Below, one piece after another: positions 7,955 through 14,344 of a stretch of 15,812 nt of DNA. Source of the DNA: Alphaproteobacteria bacterium (lineage in GTDB: Bacteria > Pseudomonadota > Alphaproteobacteria > UBA828); NCBI GenBank assembly GCA_029937205.1, contig JAPYQV010000019.1:1-15812 (forward strand). Reading direction: 5' to 3'. Both the position numbers and the translations under genes were made by a program. Each line of letters opens with the position of its first letter. The stretch's first letter is position 1. Below the pieces are notes generated by a model, which saw only the letters and a program-made list of their open reading frames with translations, was not told the origin of the DNA and made no database searches.

Positions 7955-9913
7955 TCAGCCGGCCTTTCGCTGCATGCTTTCTTCGCGGGTGCGGTAGCCC
8001 GGCTCATAAGGTAATCTTGTTATCGCCGCTGCCTCCGGTGTGAGGGCGACCAAATCATCGCGCGAAAGGTCTTTGACCGAACCATGTCCAAGCGCGTGGG
8101 TGAGCGCGGCGATCTGCCAACGCACGCCTTCAAGGAAGCGGTGAATATTGTGCGCTTCGACTTTCGGGTGATAACGCGCTTCGTGCTCGGGGTCCTGCGT
8201 GGCGATGCCGACCGGGCAGTTGCCGATGTGGCATTGCATGCAGGCAATACAGCCGCCGGCGATAATCGTCGTCGTGCCGTAGGCCACTGCGTCGGCGCCG
8301 AGACATAGGGCTTTGACCGCATCGACGCCGTCCTTGATGCCGCCCATCAGAATGATCTGAAGCTGGCCGGATGCGCCGATATCCGCAAGCCCGTCGAGCG
8401 CCGCGATGATGGCGGCAACGGTCGGAATGCCGACATATTCCATAACTTCCGAGCCGCCGGCGCCGGTCGACCCCTGCATGCCGTCCAGCTCGACAAAGTC
8501 GAAGCCGTCCTTGAAGGCGATCTTAATATCGTCGCGGATACGCCCCGCGCCGAGTTTAACGCTGACCGGCACTTTGTATCCGGTCGCCTCGCGGAATTCC
8601 TCGACCTTGATCAGGAGGTCGTCGCCGCCGAGAATATCCGGATGACGCGACGGCGAACGTAGATCGATGCCCTCGGGGATGCCTCGAATGGCTGCCAGCT
8701 CTTTGGTCACTTTGTTGGCCATAAGCTGGCCGCCAAAGCCCGGCTTGGCGCCCTGACTAATATAAATCTCGATCCCGTTGGCGCGCTTCATATCGTGGAT
8801 ATTCCAGCCTAACCGGCCACCGAGACATTGGAAGATAAGCTGCGTTGCCGCTTCGCGCTGCGCGTCGCTCATGCCGCCTTCGCCGGTGTTTTCGGCGATG
8901 CCGGCCAACGTCGAGGCCATGCCGATGGCCATCTTGGTCGAGCGGCTGATAGCGCCGAAGCTCATCGGTGCGATCATCACCGGCATGGAAAGATCCAACG
9001 GTTTGCCGCCGCTTTTGCCGCCGATCAGCGTGCGCATCTCGACTTTGGAGACCACATCTTCGTGCGCATCGGGCAACACAATGTCTTTGCGGAAGGCGAT
9101 GTCCGAAAGATGCGGCAGCTGCCGCGCACCGCCATAGCCGCGAATGCGATAGCGGCCGATCTGCGATTTGGTGAATATGTCTTCCTGGACCTTGGGGTTC
9201 CAATAGTCCGATTTACCCGAGAAAGTGAAAAACGGAATGCTGCGAATCTGTGTCTCGCTGGTGGCGTAGCGTAAATTCGTGCCCGCGTTGATAACTTTCT
9301 GAAAGCCGCCTTTATAGGATATTTCGTAGCGGTCGAGAAATTCGCGAATGTTGTCGATTTCTTCCTCTGAAGTATCGCCAATCTTGGCCGCAGCGCCGAG
9401 CGCGCCCATTTTGGCGCCGACAAAAATTTCGCCACCCGTCATATCCTCGCCGACGCGCTCGCCGGAATCGCCCAAAATTATGATGCGCCCGCCATACATC
9501 ATGTAGCCGGCCATGAAATTTGCGTTGCCGCCGCAAAATAATGTGCCCGCCTTCATCACTTGCCCGGCGCGCGAACCTATATTGCCGCGAACAACAATAT
9601 CCGCGCCGCGTATGGCCACACCGGCGATGGCGCTGGCGTTGCCGCCGACCACGACGGAGCCGGTATACATATTGTCGCCGAGGCCCCAGCCGACGTTGCT
9701 CTCAACATTGAACCGCGCGCCATCGGACAAACCGGCGCAAAAATAACCGGCCGAGCCATGCACATTGACAGTGATCGGACTGGTTAGGCCGACGCCGATA
9801 TGATGGCGCGCGTCGGGGTTGAGGATATCGATATCCTCGCCCTGCTCGCCATAAGTCCGAATAAGTTCGTTCGCTTCACGGACCGGAACATCGCTCAGGT
9901 CGATTTGGACCAT
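7955..9913 (-). CDS. GXGXG domain fused to glutamate-synthase FMN/Fe-S domain (GlxC-GlxD / MgsB-MgsC-like fusion)
   Basis: 652 residues. Residues 40-200 form the right-handed beta-helix GXGXG domain, with repeated G-x-x-x-G units (GNIGSRAG, GGNANFMAG, GDSGERVG). Residues 245-620 are the FMN-binding synthase barrel: SFGAISRSTKMAI (318-330), ENTGEGG (341-347), SQGAKPGFGGQL (386-397), SPSRHPDI (420-427) and DGMQGSTGAGG (477-487). GGCIACMQCHIGNCPVGIAT (553-572) supplies Cys555, 561 and 566, matching the spacing of the GOGAT 3Fe-4S cluster, with an additional Cys558. In ordinary GltB the GXGXG domain follows the FMN domain; here it precedes it. In Glx/Mgs systems the two are, as I know them, usually separate proteins. 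The role is synthesis of glutamate or an N-substituted glutamate from ammonia or amine and a 2-oxo acid. ATG 9913 overlaps the amidotransferase end by 19 bases and has GGGAG upstream. Confidence 0.9.
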   Translation of the reverse strand: MVQIDLSDVPVREANELIRTYGEQGEDIDILNPDARHHIGVGLTSPITVNVHGSAGYFCAGLSDGARFNVESNVGWGLGDNMYTGSVVVGGNASAIAGVAIRGADIVVRGNIGSRAGQVMKAGTLFCGGNANFMAGYMMYGGRIIILGDSGERVGEDMTGGEIFVGAKMGALGAAAKIGDTSEEEIDNIREFLDRYEISYKGGFQKVINAGTNLRYATSETQIRSIPFFTFSGKSDYWNPKVQEDIFTKSQIGRYRIRGYGGARQLPHLSDIAFRKDIVLPDAHEDVVSKVEMRTLIGGKSGGKPLDLSMPVMIAPMSFGAISRSTKMAIGMASTLAGIAENTGEGGMSDAQREAATQLIFQCLGGRLGWNIHDMKRANGIEIYISQGAKPGFGGQLMANKVTKELAAIRGIPEGIDLRSPSRHPDILGGDDLLIKVEEFREATGYKVPVSVKLGAGRIRDDIKIAFKDGFDFVELDGMQGSTGAGGSEVMEYVGIPTVAAIIAALDGLADIGASGQLQIILMGGIKDGVDAVKALCLGADAVAYGTTTIIAGGCIACMQCHIGNCPVGIATQDPEHEARYHPKVEAHNIHRFLEGVRWQIAALTHALGHGSVKDLSRDDLVALTPEAAAITRLPYEPGYRTREESMQRKAG

Positions 9914-10815
9914 GTCTCATAACTCCCTGGCGTAGGCTCTTTGGTATTCAGGGCATGGCCCGGAAACAGGCGGTTTAGGGATACTTCTTCCGAGGCGATG
10001 GCGATGATGTCGTCGGTTTCATACAGCACCATGGGTTTGGCCGCCAAATTGTCCTTGGCGTAGCCGATTTCGTCTTTGGTCGAGACGAGAAACGAAAATG
10101 TGCCGTCCAAATCCTCGATCGATGTTTTCAGCGCTTCGCGCAACGCCACCCCGTTTGCCATTTTTTCGGCCAAGTAAACCGCCACCAACTCGCTGTCATT
10201 GTCGGTGCGGAATTCGAAACCGCGCTGTTCGAGGCGGCGGCGCATTTTCCAATAATTGGTGATCTGGCCGTTGTGGACGATGGCGACATCGGAAAATCCG
10301 GTGGCCCAAAAAGGATGCGCCGATTCGGGGCGAACATCGGATTCGGTCGCCAGGCGCACATGGCCGAGGCCATGGCTGCCTTTGAATTTATGGACATCAA
10401 AACGGTCATCGACATCGTGGGCGCTGCCGACATCTTTGATAATATCGAGACTCTGGCCGATGGAAATAACCTTGGCCAGAGGTGCGGCATGCTCCATCGC
10501 ATAGGCGAATTCACGCAGATCACCGTCAAATGTCACCAACGCCTGATAGGTGTTGCCGACGCGCTGATCTTCGACGATTTCCGCGTCATGGCTGTCCAAG
10601 GCGCTCTTGATCTGTGCCACAGATTCATCGGCCTCAGCGCCTTCGCCGACCAGAAACCGCAGTTTCAGCTCGCTCTCCAGCTCTTCGCCATAGAGCGCAA
10701 ATCCGGTTGAATCCGGACCCCGGTGTTGACAACCGTCAAGCATATCAATGAGCGCCACGCCCGTCTCATGATCGGTACGACCATTCTTGAACATGATGCC
10801 CGCAATTCCGCACAT
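9895..10815 (-). CDS. class II glutamine amidotransferase subunit (GlxB/MgsA-like)
   Basis: 306 residues. Met1-Cys2 (MCGIAGI) places the N-terminal nucleophile cysteine directly after the start, as Ntn-type amidotransferases require. That fixes the ATG at 10815 rather than the longer frame to 10938, and a GGGGG block lies about 5 bases upstream. Other family motifs are HRGPDSTG (31-38), GHVRLATES (151-159; GHTRWATHG in relatives), HPFW (167-170), HNGQITNY (181-188) and TDNDSEL (204-210). It hydrolyses glutamine and releases ammonia to a partner synthase. It is a stand-alone domain, not part of a GltB polypeptide, and resembles GlxB of rhizobia and MgsA of N-methylglutamate synthase. It is the first gene of the operon and its 3' end overlaps the GXGXG-FMN gene by 19 bases, so the partner is almost certainly that product. 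Confidence 0.9.
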   Translation of the reverse strand: MCGIAGIMFKNGRTDHETGVALIDMLDGCQHRGPDSTGFALYGEELESELKLRFLVGEGAEADESVAQIKSALDSHDAEIVEDQRVGNTYQALVTFDGDLREFAYAMEHAAPLAKVISIGQSLDIIKDVGSAHDVDDRFDVHKFKGSHGLGHVRLATESDVRPESAHPFWATGFSDVAIVHNGQITNYWKMRRRLEQRGFEFRTDNDSELVAVYLAEKMANGVALREALKTSIEDLDGTFSFLVSTKDEIGYAKDNLAAKPMVLYETDDIIAIASEEVSLNRLFPGHALNTKEPTPGSYETWSKST

Positions 10816-10892
10816 ATATCCCCCTGTCGGCGTTGCTGCGAGGGTGTAAGAGTAGCCGTTACAGCCGTTTCGTGCAATTGCCTTTACGAAAA

Positions 10893-10914
10893 ATAGTTTC
10901 CTCACAGGAACTAT
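10893..10914. promoter_or_regulatory. inverted repeat, candidate operator of the six-gene operon
   Basis: ATAGTTTCCT-CAC-AGGAACTAT is a near-perfect inverted repeat: 9 of the 10 left-arm bases pair with the 9-base right arm, leaving one T unpaired. It overlaps the candidate -10 hexamer and lies about 80-100 bases before the amidotransferase start. A dimeric regulator binding here would block or position RNA polymerase. No regulator gene is present in the window, so the binding protein is unknown. Confidence 0.4.
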
Positions 10915-10938
10915 GGATTTGTATGACAAATCAATCAA
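10910..10938 (-). promoter_or_regulatory. candidate sigma70-type promoter for the glutamate-synthase-like operon
   Basis: On the minus strand TTGATT (10938-10933) and CATAGT (10915-10910) are 17 bases apart, each matching the consensus at four of six positions. The region is clearly AT-richer than the flanking genes. The -10 overlaps the inverted repeat at 10893-10914. The gene-free stretch 10816-11082 (267 bases) holds this candidate and nothing else I can identify. Confidence 0.35.
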
Positions 10939-11082
10939 TTATGGAATGTATGGGTGCAACACCGCTTATTTTCGTGGTCAAACGGGTATCAGATTATATT
11001 TTTGGAGTGTGACATGGATTAAGCGAGTGGCGGCAGGATGGCGGGCAAAATTGCCGCAATCTGTGCCGCTGCCTGGTCCGGT

Positions 11083-11547
11083 CTATGGCAGGTGGATCAC
11101 ACCGGTGTGGTAATCCACCACATCGCCGGCCGCATCGATGGCAAAGTTCGACGTGATGATGCCTTTGGCGCCATCGAAGATTCCACTGCCGCCTTCCACC
11201 ACCCAGACGATACCACCCTGCATGAGTCCGTCATTGCCAACCGGATTAAATTCGCCGGCACCCACCGTGTCAAAATTGAGCACGTTGCCGTTGCCGAAAG
11301 AGACCGTGCCCCATTCGCGGAACTGCTTGCCGGGCGCGACCGCTCCGCCGTCATGGGCCGTAACCTTGGAATTGAATTCGGCCTTGGGGCCATCAATTTC
11401 CTCCATGCGCACATCGACGCCGTCGGCATTGATTTCGGTGGTGAAGCGCACACAAGGCGCAAACGACTGTGTGATCCAAAGATTTTCGCCGCCGGATTGC
11501 TGCTCGCCCCGGCCTTTGAATTCCATATTGTAGAGAATGCGGCGCAT
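11083..11547 (-). CDS. hypothetical protein, possible allene-oxide-cyclase-like/calycin-like beta-barrel
   Basis: 154 residues. ATG 11547 is set by AAGGAG six bases upstream; the same frame runs on to 11676 but without such a site. No signal peptide is visible. The sequence alternates short hydrophobic strands and glycine turns. It ends in a GSGIFDGAKGIITSNF segment (about 125-140) followed by a strand ending GVIHLP, a pattern seen in proteins of the allene-oxide-cyclase barrel or DUF3224/DUF3237 type. I cannot assign one family with confidence. It is divergent from the alpha/beta hydrolase with 110 bases between starts. Function unknown; a small-ligand-binding or isomerase role would be only a guess from the fold. 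Confidence 0.75.
   Translation of the reverse strand: MRRILYNMEFKGRGEQQSGGENLWITQSFAPCVRFTTEINADGVDVRMEEIDGPKAEFNSKVTAHDGGAVAPGKQFREWGTVSFGNGNVLNFDTVGAGEFNPVGNDGLMQGGIVWVVEGGSGIFDGAKGIITSNFAIDAAGDVVDYHTGVIHLP
11091..11119. repeat. long hairpin in the last codons of the beta-barrel gene
   Basis: GGTGGAT (11091-11097) pairs with ATCCACC (11113-11119), and the intervening CACACCGGTGTG (11098-11109) is a perfect palindrome. Together they give a stem of about 13 bp with a 3-base bulge and a tight loop. It covers the final codons (stop at 11083-11085). No T tract follows in the gene's direction, so it is not a classic terminator, but it could stabilise the 3' end. Confidence 0.35.
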
Positions 11548-11584
11548 GGCTCGCTCCTTCGTTGGTCTTATTAGTATCGGCACG

Positions 11585-11615
11585 AATATGAGCACGGAAA
11601 ATTCGGTAGTTTCAA
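11585..11615 (-). promoter_or_regulatory. weak candidate promoter of the beta-barrel gene
   Basis: On the minus strand TTGAAA (11615-11610, five of six to the -35 consensus) is followed after 19 bases by CATATT (11590-11585). The spacer is longer than ideal. It lies 38 bases before the ATG at 11547. No comparably convincing promoter was found for the divergent hydrolase gene in the same 110-base gap. Confidence 0.28.
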
Positions 11616-11657
11616 TAGGCCAGCGGCCAGCTGATACTGTTAGCTGAAAATTCCGGG

Positions 11658-12557
11658 ATGGGGGACGGCGTGACATACGCGAATTCGGGCGGCGTGAAAC
11701 TGCATTGCGAGGAGATTGGGAGCGGCCATCCGATACTCTTCATTCACGAATTTGCCGGCGACGAGCGCAGTTGGGAGCCGCAAATCCGCTATTTTTCGCG
11801 CCGCTACCGCTGCATCCGCTACGCCGCGCGCGGCTATTACCCGTCCGATGTGCCGGACGACCCGAGCGAATACAGCCAGGATAGTGCGGTGGCGGACGCC
11901 ATCGCCGTACTCGATCATTTCGATATCGAGAAAACCCATATTGTCGGCCTCAGTATGGGTGGCTTCGCCACGCTGCATATCGGAATGCGCCATGGCGGCC
12001 GCGCCAGCGCTCTGGTGGTGGCCGGTTGCGGCTACGGCGCGCCCAAGGGCAAGCAGAAGAGTTTTCAGCGCGAGGTCGATGTCCTCGCCGATCATTTCGA
12101 GCGCGACGGTACGGAGAAGGCGGCGGCAGTCTATGCCGGCGGCCCGTTTCGGGTGCAACATCAAAACAAGGACCCGCTTGGCTGGGCGGAATTCCGCGCG
12201 CAATTTATCGAGCACTCGCCGCGCGGCTCGGCCAATACACTGCGCGGAGTGCAGGGCCGCCGGCCTTCGCTCTACGACCTGGAAGCGGAACTTGCCGCCG
12301 TCACCGTGCCGACACTCTTGATAAATGGCGACGAAGACGAACCCTGCCTCGACGCGACACTGTGGCTAAAGCGCACCATGCCAACCAGCGGGCTGGTGAT
12401 TTTGCCGCGCACCGGTCACGCCTCAAACTTGGAAGAACCCGACGCCTTCAACCATGCTGCGCAGGAGTTTTTCTCGACTGCCGAGCAAGGCCGTTGGACG
12501 GCGCGTGATCCGCGCTCCATTGCGGACACGCAGATCGTGCATGAGGAAGAAAGTTAG
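11658..12557 (+). CDS. alpha/beta hydrolase fold protein
   Basis: 299 residues. The alpha/beta-hydrolase core is recognisable: GSGHPILFIHEFAGD (21-35) with the HExxG-type oxyanion-hole loop, and the nucleophile elbow VGLSMGG (96-102) with Ser99. The acid is probably Asp227 (INGDEDEP, 222-229) and the base His254 (PRTGHASNLEEP, 250-261). Length and layout fit soluble esterases, lactonases and meta-cleavage-type hydrolases such as 3-oxoadipate enol-lactone hydrolase relatives. The cap region (about 130-205) carries no feature that names a substrate. ATG 11658 is used; GTG 11670 has a better-placed GGGGGA block upstream and would remove only four residues. The gene is transcribed alone, divergent from the beta-barrel gene, and ends before a terminator-like hairpin. 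Confidence 0.85.
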   Translation: MGDGVTYANSGGVKLHCEEIGSGHPILFIHEFAGDERSWEPQIRYFSRRYRCIRYAARGYYPSDVPDDPSEYSQDSAVADAIAVLDHFDIEKTHIVGLSMGGFATLHIGMRHGGRASALVVAGCGYGAPKGKQKSFQREVDVLADHFERDGTEKAAAVYAGGPFRVQHQNKDPLGWAEFRAQFIEHSPRGSANTLRGVQGRRPSLYDLEAELAAVTVPTLLINGDEDEPCLDATLWLKRTMPTSGLVILPRTGHASNLEEPDAFNHAAQEFFSTAEQGRWTARDPRSIADTQIVHEEES

Positions 12558-12623
12558 AGCGGCTATCTCTTGGTACGGATTTCCAGCGCGCTTCGCACGC
12601 TTGGCTCGCCCCTCCAACCCAAA

Positions 12624-12662
12624 CCCTTGCCTCCCCGCAGGAATTTTTACGGGGAGGAAGGG
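12624..12662. terminator. terminator-like hairpin between convergent genes
   Basis: CCTCCCCG (12630-12637) pairs perfectly with CGGGGAGG (12650-12657). The stem extends past one bulged base with CCCTT/AAGGG to about 13 bp, and the loop is CAGGAATTTTTA. It lies between the ends of the hydrolase (+, 12557) and amidase (-, 12681) genes, so it may serve both. No U-run of standard length follows on either strand, so efficiency is uncertain. It could also be one copy of a dispersed palindromic repeat. Confidence 0.55.
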
Positions 12663-12680
12663 CTTATCACGATTACCGAA

Positions 12681-14117
12681 TCATAATGCCGCCACTGCAT
12701 TCGGCATTCTTTCATGCCAATCGGTTTCGCGCTGATATTGGTGGCCGAGGCGGAGCAACAAGGCCTCTGAAAAAGGCCGTCCGATCAACTGAAAGGAGGT
12801 AGGCAGGCCGTCCGGGGTGAAGCCGCAAGTGACGCTCAGGGCCGGCAGGCCGAGATAATTCACCACTTTGGTGTTGCGCGTGAGCGCCACCACCATCTTG
12901 AGATAGTCCGGTCCACTCGAATATGCGGTTGCTTCCAGGCTCGGCGTCGGCATCGGCAGGACCGGCGTGTGCAGTACATCGACCTTCGAGAACACCGCAT
13001 CCGAGAAAGCCTGCAAGGCGGCGCCGCGAAATTGCAGTGCATTAATATAGTCGGTCGCCGGAATGAAATAGCCGGCTTCCAGGCGCTTGCCCACTTCATC
13101 GGAGTAATCGTCGCCATGGGCGCGCTTCCAATTGCCGTGATTGGCGGAAGCTTCGGCCTTCATCACCAGGGGGTGAATATCGGCCACCTGCTGGAGGACG
13201 GGCGGCATATCGATAGGGATGATACTGGCGCCGCGCGATTTCAAGGCATTAAGGCTTTCCTCGACCAACAGCGCCACGCCCGGCTCAAGGTCTTCATCGA
13301 AATATCCTTGCGGCACACCAATGCGCAAGCCCACGATGGAGCGCATCAGTTCGCCCTCATAATCCGGCACGCGTTCTCGGCTTGAGCTGGCGTCCTTTCT
13401 ATCGCGTCCAGCGATGGCGCCGAGCAGGCGGGCGCAATCCCGGGCGGTACGAGCGAGCGGCCCCACAACATCGAGTGAGAAACACATCGGCATGGCGCCG
13501 AAGCGGCTGACGCGGCCGTAAGTGGGGCTCATCCCGGTCACGCCATTCGCTGCGGCGGGACAGCGGATCGAGCCGCCGGTATCCGAGCCGAGGGCGCCAT
13601 AAACCAGGCGGCCCGCCACCGCGGCGCCGGAACCGGAAGAAGAGCCGCATGGAATGCGTTCGAAATCCCAAGTATTGCGGCAGCGTGGCAAGTGACCGTT
13701 ATAGCCGTGTGGCCCCATGGCGAACTCGACCATGGCGAGGGTGCCGACCTCAATTCCACCCGCCTGATCGAGGCGGCGCAACACGGTCGCGGTCTCGCGC
13801 CCCTCGAACGACTGGCAAATGACCGAGCCGCATGTGGTCGGTCGGCCGGGCCGGTAGAACATGTCCTTGTGGGCGAGCGGCACACCGTGCAGTGGGCCGA
13901 CATCATCGCCGCGCTGAAGCGCCACATCGGCTTCCCGCGCGCGCTCCATGGCACGTTCGCTGTCGCACCAGATGAATGCGTTAAGGTGCGGGTCGAGGTG
14001 GTCGATACGGGCAAGCGTCGCCGCCATCACTTCCGTCGCTGAAAATTCGCCGTCGCGCAGCCCATCGGCCAGATCGCACAGTGTGAGTTCCGCCAGCTGC
14101 TGCGCTTCACCCGCCAT
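12681..14117 (-). CDS. amidase signature family enzyme (GatA/AtzE-like)
   Basis: 478 residues, the usual size. The Ser-cisSer-Lys triad is complete: Lys84 in PLHGVPLAHKDMF (75-87), cis-Ser159 in PCGSSSGSGAAVAG (156-169) and nucleophile Ser183 in GSDTGGSIRCPAA (177-189). The spacings 84-159-183 equal those of Staphylococcus aureus GatA (79-154-178) as I recall them. The enzyme hydrolyses or transfers an amide; the substrate pocket gives no clear identity. It is probably not the tRNA amidotransferase subunit, because no gatB or gatC lies beside it. A 64-residue protein is encoded just upstream with a 3-base gap, as in AtzG-AtzE pairs where the small protein is needed for a stable, active amidase. 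It ends convergently with the alpha/beta hydrolase. Confidence 0.9.
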   Translation of the reverse strand: MAGEAQQLAELTLCDLADGLRDGEFSATEVMAATLARIDHLDPHLNAFIWCDSERAMERAREADVALQRGDDVGPLHGVPLAHKDMFYRPGRPTTCGSVICQSFEGRETATVLRRLDQAGGIEVGTLAMVEFAMGPHGYNGHLPRCRNTWDFERIPCGSSSGSGAAVAGRLVYGALGSDTGGSIRCPAAANGVTGMSPTYGRVSRFGAMPMCFSLDVVGPLARTARDCARLLGAIAGRDRKDASSSRERVPDYEGELMRSIVGLRIGVPQGYFDEDLEPGVALLVEESLNALKSRGASIIPIDMPPVLQQVADIHPLVMKAEASANHGNWKRAHGDDYSDEVGKRLEAGYFIPATDYINALQFRGAALQAFSDAVFSKVDVLHTPVLPMPTPSLEATAYSSGPDYLKMVVALTRNTKVVNYLGLPALSVTCGFTPDGLPTSFQLIGRPFSEALLLRLGHQYQRETDWHERMPNAVAAL

Positions 14118-14120
14118 GGC

Positions 14121-14315
14121 TCAATCCCGCACGGAATGCAGGACGCGCTGAAAATTCACCGGGTCGCTGTCGAAATCGTGGGTACTTCTGAGCGCCCGCG
14201 CCGCGTCCAATAGCTGGTTCAACTCAACCGGCAATTCTTCGATGCGCGCTTTGGCGATGGGAATTTCCTGCATCTCTTCGTTGATCGCGCCTATGCTCTT
14301 TACGGAAACAGTCAA
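14121..14315 (-). CDS. small AtzG/GatC-like amidase partner protein (putative, DUF4089-like)
   Basis: 64 residues, ending three bases before the amidase ATG, so the two are probably translationally coupled. The start is TTG 14315 with a GGGGGA block about 7 bases upstream; an internal ATG at 14273 would give 50 residues and has a poorer site. The central part, PIAKARIEELPVELNQLLDA (19-38), is a predicted helix, followed by a charged extended tail DFDSDPVNFQRVL (47-59). That matches the layout of AtzG/DUF4089 and GatC proteins, which wrap around their amidase. The sequence is too short for assignment by eye; position and layout carry the call. Only 29 bases separate this start from the divergent M20 gene. 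Confidence 0.6.
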   Translation of the reverse strand: MTVSVKSIGAINEEMQEIPIAKARIEELPVELNQLLDAARALRSTHDFDSDPVNFQRVLHSVRD

Positions 14316-14344
14316 TATTCTTCCCCCTCTTGCTCGGTGAACAG

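Noticed and set aside
7954..8007. Longer start of the GltD fusion at 8007
   Set aside because: It overlaps the upstream gene by 53 bases, while ATG 7953 is one base past the upstream stop with a GAAAGG site.
10816..10938. Longer start for the amidotransferase (10938)
   Set aside because: The nucleophile cysteine must follow the initiator methionine; only ATG 10815 gives Met-Cys-Gly-Ile, and it has a ribosome-binding site. The extension also runs through the promoter candidate.
11640..12215. Minus-strand open frame of 191 codons opposite the alpha/beta hydrolase
   Set aside because: The plus strand has the intact nucleophile elbow and catalytic residues; the antisense frame shows no motif.
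12681..14117. Amidase as GatA of the tRNA-dependent amidotransferase
   Set aside because: No gatB or gatC is adjacent, and the small neighbour is placed and shaped more like AtzG; GatA genes normally sit with gatC/gatB in core-genome contexts.
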